Made by a program: the position numbers and the translations under genes | Shown here: in pieces, positions 34,605-41,782 of the stretch | Layout: each line of letters begins with the position of its first letter | How positions within the stretch are numbered: the stretch's first letter is position 1 | Origin: Acidobacteriota bacterium | GTDB lineage: Bacteria; Acidobacteriota; Thermoanaerobaculia; Multivoradales; J023 | Length of the DNA: 41,782 nt | Assembly: GCA_029263395.1 (NCBI GenBank) | Contig: JAJCXO010000039.1 | Span: 1-41,782 of the forward strand | Direction of reading: 5' to 3' | The notes under the pieces: generated by a model | Seen by the model: the letters and a program-made list of their open reading frames with translations, nothing else | Databases searched by the model: none | What the model was told of the DNA's origin: nothing

Positions 34605-36176
34605 TTAGGTCGAACCCGAAGTGCGTTGAGTCGATGGCCAACCGCCAAGCCGCTGGCGGAGAGTTTCGAGGTTGTCGGCCAAAGGCAAGCTGGAGTCGAT
34701 AGCCGTATGCTGATCCCCAGGCAACTCTTCGACGGGTTGCCAGCGGGCAACGAAGTCGTCGAAGATCTCCAGTCGACCATCACTGACCCCAACCTCACGC
34801 TGGCGACGGCGTAGGCGCTGGCGACAGACTTCGGGCTCGACTCGACATTCAACGAAGTGGAAGGGGACTCGATAGCGCTCGGCGAGTTGAAGGGCGGCCA
34901 ATCGAGCTTCGGTGGATCGGAAGGAGGCGTCGAGTATCACTGGACGGCCGGAGTTCAAGACAGCCTCTGCGCGGCGTAAGATTTCGGCATAAACCTTTGC
35001 GGTGTTTTGTGGTGAGTAGCCGCCGCTCCAGGCGGCCTCGTGTAGCGGTTTGGTCGGTGCCACGCCGAGCAGCCACTTGCGGGTGCGGTCGGCGTCGACG
35101 ATCGGTGCCGCCAACGCCGCGCCGATCCCTTCCGCCACCGTGCTTTTGCCGGCCGCAATGACCCCGCCGACCGCGACCACCCGGGGCGGTAGGAGTGCCC
35201 GACGTTCGGCGGCCAGAGCCAAGAGGAAGTAGCGGCGGGCGTCCGCGGCCTGGTGTCTGCGGTTGGCAGTCGACAGGTTGGTGTCGGCGGCAAGCCACGC
35301 AGCGATTTTGGCTCGCACGAAAGCACGATAACTTTCGTAGAAGTCGATCAAAGGATAGAAGCCGAAATCGTCAGAAGCTCGAGCGTAGTCGGCGAGAAAA
35401 CGCTCCGCCAAGTCCGGGTGCTCATGCCAGGCTAGATCCATCGCCAGGAAGGCGATATCCGCGGCGACATCGGCGAACCGAAAACGACGGTTGAACTCGA
35501 TGCAGTCGATAATGGTCACTTCGCCCTTGTGGAGGTAGATGTGCTCGAGGCGGAGATCTCCGTGGCCGTCCCGGATTCGGCCGGTGTGTCTGCGTTCTTC
35601 GAATCGGTCGGCATGTCGACGCAAGAACTCGCGCTGCCAAGTCTCGATCTCCGCCGCTTGGTGAGGGGTGAGGTAGTCGAGGATGGTCTCCCGGGTCTGC
35701 TCGAAGTTCTCTCGGACATTGGCACTGATTGACTCGATCGTTCCATAACGGGAGGTTTCGTCGTCGCACCTTGCGTCGGCGTGAAAACGTGCCAGCCGAT
35801 CGGCGACGCGAGTCAGGTCCACCGCCTCGAGTTGATTCGCGGCCAGGCGGAGATCCGCTCGGTCGGCTGCCGGTAGACGGGCCATGTGAACCGCCCAGTC
35901 GACCTGCTCACCGGGGCCGCCCAATCGATGGTGACCATGGCGGTCGCGGGTCACCGGAACAAAACCGCGGTAAACGTGGGGCGCCAGTCGCTGATTGAGG
36001 CGCACCTCTGCTTCACACGCGTCGCGACGCTTGGTCACGGTGCTGAAGTCGAGAAAGCCTAACGCGACAGGTTTCTTGAGCTTCCAAACATCGTCGTCGT
36101 GCAGGAGAACCCACGAGATGTGGGTCTCGATCAGTTCACCGCCCGGGATCAGCAGGTCGTCTGGTAGGTGTCCCAT
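34605..36176 (-). CDS. Aminoglycoside-phosphotransferase-like kinase fused to AAA-type ATPase
   Basis: About 523 residues from ATG 36176 (TTG 36179 is possible). The N-terminal half (about 1-320) is a kinase-fold domain like COG2187: WKLKKPVALGFLDFST carries the lysines, IRDGHGDLRLEHIYL the catalytic loop and IDCIEFNRRFRFADVAADIAF the metal-binding region. The C-terminal half (about 330-500) is a small P-loop ATPase with VGGVIAAGKST (Walker A). The same two-domain fusion is common in bacteria, but its substrate is unknown and resistance activity should not be assumed. The start lies within the SafE-like gene (41-nt overlap), so the two are coupled at the end of the cbb3 cluster. Confidence 0.88.
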   Translation of the reverse strand: MGHLPDDLLIPGGELIETHISWVLLHDDDVWKLKKPVALGFLDFSTVTKRRDACEAEVRLNQRLAPHVYRGFVPVTRDRHGHHRLGGPGEQVDWAVHMARLPAADRADLRLAANQLEAVDLTRVADRLARFHADARCDDETSRYGTIESISANVRENFEQTRETILDYLTPHQAAEIETWQREFLRRHADRFEERRHTGRIRDGHGDLRLEHIYLHKGEVTIIDCIEFNRRFRFADVAADIAFLAMDLAWHEHPDLAERFLADYARASDDFGFYPLIDFYESYRAFVRAKIAAWLAADTNLSTANRRHQAADARRYFLLALAAERRALLPPRVVAVGGVIAAGKSTVAEGIGAALAAPIVDADRTRKWLLGVAPTKPLHEAAWSGGYSPQNTAKVYAEILRRAEAVLNSGRPVILDASFRSTEARLAALQLAERYRVPFHFVECRVEPEVCRQRLRRRQREVGVSDGRLEIFDDFVARWQPVEELPGDQHTAIDSSLPLADNLETLRQRLGGWPSTQRTSGST

Positions 36177-36999
36177 CAATCGAGGCTCCGGTCGAAGGTG
36201 CCGAGTGTTCCGGCTCTGATGGTAACGACGGGGCGGAGTTCGGGAGATATCCAGTGGGGTAGTGGTGAGTCTCCGGCGGGGTGGTTGGCGGGCTGCCCAT
36301 CAAGTGGTCATGACTCGCGATCGGCATCCAGAGAGAGCGCGCCATCATGAATAGACCAACCGCGAGTAAGAGACCAGCAGCCAGCCGGCTACCGCCAGCA
36401 CGCAGCCGGAGAGGCAGCAGGCGGCCTCCGAGGACAACCATCGTCAGGGTGGGTAAGGTGCCGAGACCGAAGCAGAGCATTCCCAACGCGCTAGTCAGCG
36501 GATTGGGCAGGTTGGCGGCGACCAACAACGCGGCATAAACCAAGCCACACGGCAACAACCCCATGATGGCACCGAGCAGCAGCCGAGCACCCGGCCTCGG
36601 CTCTTCCAGTAGCGTGGCCAGCCACGGGCGCTGGGTGCCCGGAAGGCAAGCGGCGGGTGCGGAGAGAGTGAGCCGAAGGCCAGGGATGAGGCCCAGGGCA
36701 GCACTGCTGTAGGCGATCACGCAGGCCGAGGCGAATACGGCTAGCGGACGTTGCCAGCCGAGTTCGCCGGCCCCGTGGCGCAACTCGGCGCCAGCCCAAC
36801 CGACCAGCAACCCGAGCATGCCATAGGTCCAGAGGCGGCCGGCATGGTACTGCAGAAACCCCCATTGGACCCCGGGTTTTCCGCCACCCAAAGCTTGTGC
36901 GAGTCCGAGCAGGATCGGACCACACATGCCGACGCAGTGCAGGCTACCGGCGAGACCGGCCAGGAACAACGAGATCAACAGGGCGCTGTCGGCGTTCAT
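36136..36999 (-). CDS. SafE/TauE-like membrane protein of cbb3 clusters (COG2836-type)
   Basis: A 287-residue protein with about six helices. The first helix has LAGSLHCVGMCGPILLG (residues about 17-33) and a later one has MGLLPCGLVYAALL, both hallmark cysteine-containing motifs of this family. Genes of this type often sit beside ccoI and are thought to assist copper delivery to the oxidase. The last 55 residues are an unusual polar, His/Pro/Ser-rich tail (HDHL, HHYP) that could bind metal. The start overlaps the copper-ATPase stop by 4 nt. It belongs to the minus-strand cbb3 operon. Confidence 0.85.
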   Translation of the reverse strand: MNADSALLISLFLAGLAGSLHCVGMCGPILLGLAQALGGGKPGVQWGFLQYHAGRLWTYGMLGLLVGWAGAELRHGAGELGWQRPLAVFASACVIAYSSAALGLIPGLRLTLSAPAACLPGTQRPWLATLLEEPRPGARLLLGAIMGLLPCGLVYAALLVAANLPNPLTSALGMLCFGLGTLPTLTMVVLGGRLLPLRLRAGGSRLAAGLLLAVGLFMMARSLWMPIASHDHLMGSPPTTPPETHHYPTGYLPNSAPSLPSEPEHSAPSTGASIDGTPTRRPADPGR

Positions 37000-39245
37000 C
37001 CAACCAGCCTTGCGCTTGTTGCACCAGCGGCGAGGTGGAGTGGTGTTGAGGGGCTCCTTGGCTCAGTCTGTTGGGTGGCTGCGGATGGCGCAATACGTCC
37101 GGCTCGACTCGAGATACGAACCACCATCAGGCTGGACAGCACCATCGCCGCAGCGGCGAGGACGGGCGTCAACCAGCCGACTAAGGCGAGGCCTATGCCG
37201 ATGGTGTTGAAGGCGAATGCCCACAACAAGTTGGCGCGGATTTGCCGGCGCACATCGCGAGCGATCCTCAGCAGTATCGGGATCCGGCCCAGGCGATTGT
37301 TCAGCAGCCGTACATTGCCCGATCGGGCCGCCAGATCGCTGGCTGTGCCGACCGCAATACCGATATCGGCGGCGGCCAGAACCGGTGCGTCGTTGATACC
37401 GTCACCAACCATGGCGCAACAACCACCGGGTTGCCGGCGGGTGGTGAGCTGGCGGACTTTGTCGCTGGGCAACAAGCCAGCTTCCGCTGGGACTCCGAGC
37501 TTTGCTGCGATGTGCTGGGTTGGCCCTTTGCGGTCGCCGCTGAGGATGCCGACGCCAACGCCGAGCTGGCCTAGTTCTGCCACCGCCGACGCTGCCTCTG
37601 GGCGCAGTGCCTCGCGCAGCTCGAAGCGAGCAAGGACATGGTCCTCGTCCATCAACAGAATCGCATTGTCGAGTGAAGCCTCGCTGTCTGGGGCGCTGTC
37701 TCTACTCAAGACGCTGTCCCTACTCAAGACGCTGTCTCCACTCAATACAGTCTCGTCCAGGCCCAGCGTTTCGGCCCAGCGTTTGCTACCCAGCCGCAGC
37801 TGGCGACCCTCGACCAAACCTTCAACACCGAAACCTGGAACAACCGTGGAAACTTCAGGCGGCTGCGGTGAGATGCCACGCTTTGTCGCCGCTTCGAGCA
37901 ATGCTCGGGCGATGGGATGGCTGCTGGCTGACTCGAGGCTCGCCGCCCAGGCGATGGCCTGGTGCTGGCTGAGGCCAGCAATTGTTGCGGTGGTCTCGAG
38001 CATCGGCTCGGGGCGAGTCAGAGTACCGGTTTTGTCGAAGTCGACGTGGTCGAGGGCGGCGGCGCGTTCCAAGGTGGCGGCGCTATCGATCAGGATGCCG
38101 TGTTCGGCAGCGCGGCGCAAGCCGTGCCAGCAGGCGAGAGGCGCAGCTAGGCCGAGGGCGCAGGGGCAGCTGATCAGAAGCACACTCAAACCGGTCAGCA
38201 GACCGACTGCGGGGTCGCCGCGCCAAACATGCCAGCCGAACGCCAGCGCCGCAACGACTACCACCGCCGGCACAAAGGCTGCTGCCAGACGGTCCGCCAA
38301 ACGTTGACTCGGCGGGCGCTGTGACCGTGCCGCGGTGAGAGAGCGCTCCATTAGTGCCAGCACGGTGGAGTCACCTACCTTTTTGGCGCATAACCACAAC
38401 TGGCCGTCGAGGCTCAGGGTGCCGGCCAAGACCGTGTCACCGGGTTTGACGGATCGTGGCGTCGATTCTCCGGTGAGACTCGCCTCGTCGAGGCTGCTCG
38501 AGCCTGAGACAACCTCGCCGTCAACAGGCAGAATTTCGCCGGGTCGCACCTGCACTTGATCACCCGGGCGGACCGCGCTGATGGCCACCTCGTCGACCGA
38601 TCCGTGGCGACGAACTCGTGCCTGCTGAGGTAGTGATGCCAGCAGGGTTCCCGCTGCCGTGGCGGCCTGGCGTTTAGCACCCGCCTCGAGATAACTGCCG
38701 AACGTGACGATCACCAGGACCATGGCGGCAGTGTCGTAGTAGAGACTGCCCGAGCCGCGCAAAGTGTGGATCGCACTCAACAGATACGCTGCAAAGACAC
38801 CGATCACAATCAGAGTCTGGGCATTGAGGCGCGGCAGGAGCGTCCATAATGTGCGGATACCGCGCCCGCCAGGACTGGCTGGCGAGCGGAAAACATCGGC
38901 CAGCAAAGGAACGCCGAGCATCACGAGTAACAACGTACAAAGGAATAATGCGAGGGTGCTGAACACCGCCGGCAGCACCACGTCGACTCCTTGGGCTCGA
39001 GCGCTGTCGCCAAAGATCTCCTGCGAATAGGACAGCCAACTGGCGACCATGATGTTGAGCGCAAGGAAAATCCCGAGGCCAAGACGCAGCAATAAAGTCG
39101 AGGCTGGCGACACCTGTTGGGCGTCCGGGACCGCAGACGGTGCCGCCAGTTGGTGGGCGAAGCGACAGCCGAAGCAGCAGAACCAGGGCGCTGGCCCTCC
39201 CCGTCTCGCGGCCGCCACCGGCAAGCCGCAGTGCTCGCAGCTCAT
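36996..39245 (-). CDS. ccoI: CcoI/FixI-type copper P-type ATPase for cbb3 oxidase assembly
   Basis: A 749-residue P1B-ATPase. The N-terminus has a FixI-like cysteine cluster (MSCEHCGLP, WFCCFGCRFAH) in place of a plain heavy-metal domain. About eight helices are present. The actuator motif TGES, ion-site CPC in LLISCPCALGL, phosphorylation motif DKTGTLT, nucleotide-site SHPIA and hinge GDGINDAP are all intact. It moves copper across the membrane for the oxidase. An 18-bp tandem repeat inserts a VLSRDS-type loop in the nucleotide-binding domain. It starts two bases past the stop of the 49-codon gene (39247) and overlaps the SafE-like start by 4 nt. Confidence 0.92.
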   Translation of the reverse strand: MSCEHCGLPVAAARRGGPAPWFCCFGCRFAHQLAAPSAVPDAQQVSPASTLLLRLGLGIFLALNIMVASWLSYSQEIFGDSARAQGVDVVLPAVFSTLALFLCTLLLVMLGVPLLADVFRSPASPGGRGIRTLWTLLPRLNAQTLIVIGVFAAYLLSAIHTLRGSGSLYYDTAAMVLVIVTFGSYLEAGAKRQAATAAGTLLASLPQQARVRRHGSVDEVAISAVRPGDQVQVRPGEILPVDGEVVSGSSSLDEASLTGESTPRSVKPGDTVLAGTLSLDGQLWLCAKKVGDSTVLALMERSLTAARSQRPPSQRLADRLAAAFVPAVVVVAALAFGWHVWRGDPAVGLLTGLSVLLISCPCALGLAAPLACWHGLRRAAEHGILIDSAATLERAAALDHVDFDKTGTLTRPEPMLETTATIAGLSQHQAIAWAASLESASSHPIARALLEAATKRGISPQPPEVSTVVPGFGVEGLVEGRQLRLGSKRWAETLGLDETVLSGDSVLSRDSVLSRDSAPDSEASLDNAILLMDEDHVLARFELREALRPEAASAVAELGQLGVGVGILSGDRKGPTQHIAAKLGVPAEAGLLPSDKVRQLTTRRQPGGCCAMVGDGINDAPVLAAADIGIAVGTASDLAARSGNVRLLNNRLGRIPILLRIARDVRRQIRANLLWAFAFNTIGIGLALVGWLTPVLAAAAMVLSSLMVVRISSRAGRIAPSAATQQTEPRSPSTPLHLAAGATSARLVG
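37694..37747 (-). repeat. 18-bp tandem repeat, three copies, inside ccoI
   Basis: Units CGCTGTCTCTACTCAAGA (37694), CGCTGTCCCTACTCAAGA (37712) and CGCTGTCTCCACTCAATA (37730) encode VLSRDS-type residues in a non-conserved loop of the nucleotide-binding domain. The third unit shares AATACAGTCT with the 16-bp repeat at 24275. Confidence 0.92.
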
Positions 39246-39246
39246 G

Positions 39247-39396
39247 TCAGTTCAGCAGTACATATCGCACGAAGTAGAGCAGCCCACAGACAAAAAAAGT
39301 GATCCAGATCACGGTGGCATACCAAGGGAAGGCATACCCTTGGTAGGAGAGATATTTGTGGCGCCGGAACTCTTTCTCGCCGTTGTGTTCAGTCAT
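39247..39396 (-). CDS. 49-residue single-helix protein of the cbb3 cluster (CcoQ-like)
   Basis: A small gene of 49 codons plus stop. The protein starts MTEHNGEKEF, has a basic stretch (RRHKYLSYQG) and one hydrophobic helix at about 24-42 (WYATVIWITFFVCGLLYF), then ends VRYVLLN. Its start overlaps the stop of the preceding 124-residue gene by 8 nt and its stop lies one base before the ccoI ATG, so it is tightly embedded. Position and size resemble CcoQ, the small assembly subunit of cbb3 oxidase, but the sequence is too short to prove homology. Confidence 0.75.
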   Translation of the reverse strand: MTEHNGEKEFRRHKYLSYQGYAFPWYATVIWITFFVCGLLYFVRYVLLN

Positions 39397-39763
39397 TGAT
39401 TTCTACCTCGTGCTGGGTTTCCTCTTGATCGATCTCGCGCTGCATCTCGAGCATCCTGAGTTTGGGTGCCTCTACATCGCGAAACTGACCGGAGAAGTAA
39501 GCCCACAAGAAGAGGCTGAAAAAGCCTGCCGCCACCAGCAGATAATTGAGCACTGGGATCAAGAAGGAAACTAGTGCGTCGCTGCCCGAACGGGTCGCCG
39601 TGGCGTAGAATTCGATCAGCTTCATGACGAAGGCGGAGCCGGCGGTGAGCACCATGGCGACGCTGAATCCCCACAAGAAAATGCGGGCGCGCGGCGACGG
39701 CTCACCATAAGGATCAGGTATCGCGGGCAGAGGCCGAGGGCCAGTGGGTATCGATGGGGTCAT
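39389..39763 (-). CDS. Small two-helix membrane protein of the cbb3 cluster
   Basis: A 124-residue protein. A proline-rich N-terminus (1-25) is followed by two hydrophobic helices (about 28-47 and 65-89) and a charged, coiled-coil-like C-terminus (about 95-124, e.g. KLRMLEMQREIDQEE). There is no CxxCH, so it is not the CcoP cytochrome although it occupies the place of ccoP. I do not recognise the family. It follows ccoO by 40 nt and overlaps the 49-codon gene by 8 nt. A role in assembly or stability of the oxidase is inferred from position only. Confidence 0.8.
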   Translation of the reverse strand: MTPSIPTGPRPLPAIPDPYGEPSPRARIFLWGFSVAMVLTAGSAFVMKLIEFYATATRSGSDALVSFLIPVLNYLLVAAGFFSLFLWAYFSGQFRDVEAPKLRMLEMQREIDQEETQHEVEIND

Positions 39764-39803
39764 CCGTGTTTCTCCTGTCAGCCGACGGTGCTACCGTGCT
39801 TCG

Positions 39804-40541
39804 TCATTCCTCACCCCAGAAGTCTTCTTCCGCCGCCTCTTCAGGTACTTCCTCAGGCTGGGCGGCGCCGGGTTGGATCGGTGGTTGAACCGTGGAAGGT
39901 GGGTAGCTGGCCTCGATGTGAGGGATTTCGAGTACCGTCTCGTCGAGGCTAGGTATCCAGCTACCCAGCCATTGTACGTAGGCGATGATCGACAGGCCGG
40001 TCTTATTCGGAGTCAGCCCGTCGTCGTCGTAGAACCACGGGTAACTCGGCATCACACTCCTTGGGCTGACGTCGGGCGGGTGGTAAAAATGTGCCACATG
40101 CCAGTCGTTCGACTGCTTGCCGCCGCGCCGGATGAGATCAGGGCCGATCCGTCGGGTACCCCACAGTGGGGGCATGTTGAGCTCGTTGTGATATTCCTCG
40201 GGAAAGCTACGTCGACCATACCTTGCCTCATCACCGCCCCAAGGACGGATCTGTTGGCTGTGGCAGTGCCAACAAGCTTCTCCGATATAGGTCTTGTGGC
40301 CGGTGCGCAAGGCTTCGGCGAAAGCTTCTTCTAGGCTCAGGCCGGTGAAGGCTTTCTCGAAGGCCTCGGGGTATTGCTCCTCGAGTTCCGAGAACTCGAG
40401 CGGTGGGATCGCCGCCAACTGTTCGACTGTGCGAACTTCGAGATGCTGCACCGGCAGCATCGGAATCCAGGCGCTGACCGCGAACGCCAGGACAAAAAAG
40501 CCCAGCCCGGCGACCATGAACACAAAGCTAAACCGCTCCAA
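39804..40541 (-). CDS. ccoO: cbb3 cytochrome c oxidase mono-heme subunit CcoO
   Basis: A 245-residue subunit. An N-terminal membrane anchor (about 6-26) is followed by a cytochrome c domain with CWHCH (Cys90, Cys93, His94) in GEACWHCHSQQIRPWGGDE, TRRIGPDLIRRGG and the distal methionine in RSVMPSYPWFY. It accepts electrons and passes them to CcoN. The start is TTG 40541 with GAGGAGGT five to six bases upstream; it overlaps the ccoN stop by 14 nt. The C-terminal 40 residues are Pro/Glu-rich (PEEVPEEAAEE), longer than typical. Confidence 0.92.
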   Translation of the reverse strand: MERFSFVFMVAGLGFFVLAFAVSAWIPMLPVQHLEVRTVEQLAAIPPLEFSELEEQYPEAFEKAFTGLSLEEAFAEALRTGHKTYIGEACWHCHSQQIRPWGGDEARYGRRSFPEEYHNELNMPPLWGTRRIGPDLIRRGGKQSNDWHVAHFYHPPDVSPRSVMPSYPWFYDDDGLTPNKTGLSIIAYVQWLGSWIPSLDETVLEIPHIEASYPPSTVQPPIQPGAAQPEEVPEEAAEEDFWGEE

Positions 40542-41782
40542 TGGCGACCTCCTCGTCGTCGACCTGTTCGAAAGGACCGTAGTCGGTGTCCACGTGTGCT
40601 ACCCGGCTGGCGCGGGCAGTCAAGACCATGTTGGTTACCAGACAGCTGTAACCGGCAAGGATCGCGAAGCCGGTGATGGTGCGCGTTAGCCAGAACGGCC
40701 GTACGGCTTCGAGAATGGTCGCCCGCGGCACCAAGTTCATCGACATCAGGCCTTCGGTCAGGCCGCTGGCGGTGAGCGTCAAGAACATGCTGCCGAGTCC
40801 GATGACGGTGAGCCAGAAGCTCCAACGGCGCAAGGACGCCGACCACCATTCGTTACCGGTCAGCTTGGGCCACAGATGCTCGATCATGCCGAAGATCCAG
40901 AAGCTGAAGACACCGAACATCACCAGGTGGGCATGGCCGACCACCCAGTCTGTGAAGTGGATCACCTGTTGAAAGGTGAGGGTGACCTGAAAGGCGCACT
41001 GGAAGCAAGTCGTGGCGTAGAACAACGCGCCAACCCAGAACCAGCGGATCGGGATGCTGCGCCGTAGCGAACCATCGGTACCACGCCAGGTCATGAAGAA
41101 GTTGATGATGACCGAGATGACCACAATCTCCACCGCAATCGTCGATATCACTGCCGAATATTGGGCGAACATTGGGATCGGAGAGCCCAGGAAGTGATGC
41201 ACACCCTGCAGCGGATAGAAGAACGCCAGACCCCAGAAGCCGACCAGCGACAAGGCATGGGACCAGATCGGCTTGCGCAAGATGATCGGCACGAAAAAGT
41301 ACATCATGCCCCATCCCATCGGTGTCACCCACAGCCCGACGAGGTCGTGGATGTAGAGCCCGAGCAGGGGACCAGCGGCGTTACCGGCGACCAGATACTG
41401 GGGGAAGAAATTGCCCATGATGTAGGTCAAACCGAGCCAGATGAAGCCAGCCGTGAAGTACCACAGCGACACGTAGAGTGACTTCTCTTTGGTGCGCACG
41501 ATCGGCGTATACATCTGGATCCACACCAGGATGGCGCCGAGGACCACCAGAGGATCAATCCAGGTTGGGGTCTCGCCCCACTCGATCGCCTGGGCCTCGC
41601 CGAGATGCAGGCCAATCCAGGTACCGAGGATGATCAGGTTCCAGGCGCCGAAAATCACCCAGCCGAGCGCCCGCGAGGCGACCCGCTGGCCGGTGAGTCT
41701 CGGCACGGTCCAATAGAGCATCGCCAGAAAACAATTGGTCAGGAAGCCGAAGGCGATCAGATTGGTGTGGATCATCCGGATG
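40528..41782 (-). CDS. ccoN: cbb3 cytochrome c oxidase catalytic subunit CcoN (5' part outside window)
   Basis: A partial gene, open at the right edge; about 417 codons are visible and the N-terminal helices with the first heme b ligand are missing. It contains LHLGEAQAIEWGETP, a copper-B-site histidine candidate in LYIHDLVGLWVT, GMMYFFVP, the GVHHFLGSPIP double-histidine copper site, and the heme histidines in VVGHAHLVMFGVFSFWI. CcoN reduces oxygen and pumps protons with high oxygen affinity, so the organism probably respires at low oxygen. The short C-terminal tail carries the ccoO start. Confidence 0.93.
   Translation of the reverse strand, partial: IRMIHTNLIAFGFLTNCFLAMLYWTVPRLTGQRVASRALGWVIFGAWNLIILGTWIGLHLGEAQAIEWGETPTWIDPLVVLGAILVWIQMYTPIVRTKEKSLYVSLWYFTAGFIWLGLTYIMGNFFPQYLVAGNAAGPLLGLYIHDLVGLWVTPMGWGMMYFFVPIILRKPIWSHALSLVGFWGLAFFYPLQGVHHFLGSPIPMFAQYSAVISTIAVEIVVISVIINFFMTWRGTDGSLRRSIPIRWFWVGALFYATTCFQCAFQVTLTFQQVIHFTDWVVGHAHLVMFGVFSFWIFGMIEHLWPKLTGNEWWSASLRRWSFWLTVIGLGSMFLTLTASGLTEGLMSMNLVPRATILEAVRPFWLTRTITGFAILAGYSCLVTNMVLTARASRVAHVDTDYGPFEQVDDEEVAIGAV

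Noticed and set aside
36751-38307. 518-codon + frame opposite ccoI
   Set aside because: Antisense to a P-type ATPase with all signature motifs; the translation is Ser/Ala/Arg-rich without a domain.

Overview
The window reads as a GC-rich bacterial chromosome segment, most likely Acidobacteriota and plausibly class Thermoanaerobaculia. This is inferred from protein style and not from a marker gene. The clues are the C-terminal domain of the astacin-like protease (residues about 290-387, with FFDPDN and VKVLDGR), the FSDGFETG tail of the ThuA protein, a leftover of the N-terminal segment typical of acidobacterial Ser/Thr kinases (residues like FLDDAC), large dCache receptors, ECF sigma factors beside CHAT proteases, and many FG-GAP repeats. 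No rRNA, tRNA, CRISPR array, transposase or integrase was seen. Four genes appear to start with TTG behind a good Shine-Dalgarno sequence or in a coupled overlap.

Layout. Positions 350-6451 hold housekeeping and accessory genes: an FHA protein (-), a patatin-like lipase (+), a DUF1304 membrane protein (-), a large CASTOR/POLLUX-like ion channel (-), then a + strand run of two small membrane proteins and a DUF922 HExxH secreted protein. Positions 6537-17178 are the most interesting block: five + strand genes encoding a 1420-residue multi-pass dCache receptor, an ECF-type sigma factor, a CHAT cysteine-protease lipoprotein, a single-pass anti-sigma-like protein and an exported subtilisin-like protease. 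Sigma/CHAT and CHAT/anti-sigma overlap by 4 nt each. I read this as a signal-responsive, envelope-located two-protease system under its own sigma/anti-sigma switch. I know of no characterised system with this composition.

Positions 17313-21458 (-) carry an iron alcohol dehydrogenase, an NtrC-type regulator and an NtrY-like kinase as a tight operon. Positions 21514-25974 (+) carry a GXWXG/DUF4334 protein, a beta-lactamase-fold hydrolase fused to FG-GAP repeats and a GT39-like glycosyltransferase. Positions 26203-28504 (+) hold two unknown secreted proteins around an ECF sigma factor with a SnoaL-like tail. A divergent astacin-like protease (28526-29689), a truncated kinase-gene remnant, a TPR histidine kinase and an outer-membrane beta-barrel follow. 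Positions 33715-41782 (-) hold a cbb3 oxidase cluster, with ccoN running off the right edge, ccoO, two small membrane proteins where ccoP would be expected, a CcoI-type copper ATPase and a SafE-like protein, then a kinase/ATPase fusion and a ThuA-like protein.

Overlaid on this is a pattern the genes do not explain: at least ten short tandem repeats. Most have 15-18 bp units and one has a 28-bp unit. The coding ones have periods divisible by three and sit in linkers, loops, signal peptides or gene edges of unrelated genes. Two others duplicate the start-codon region of a gene.
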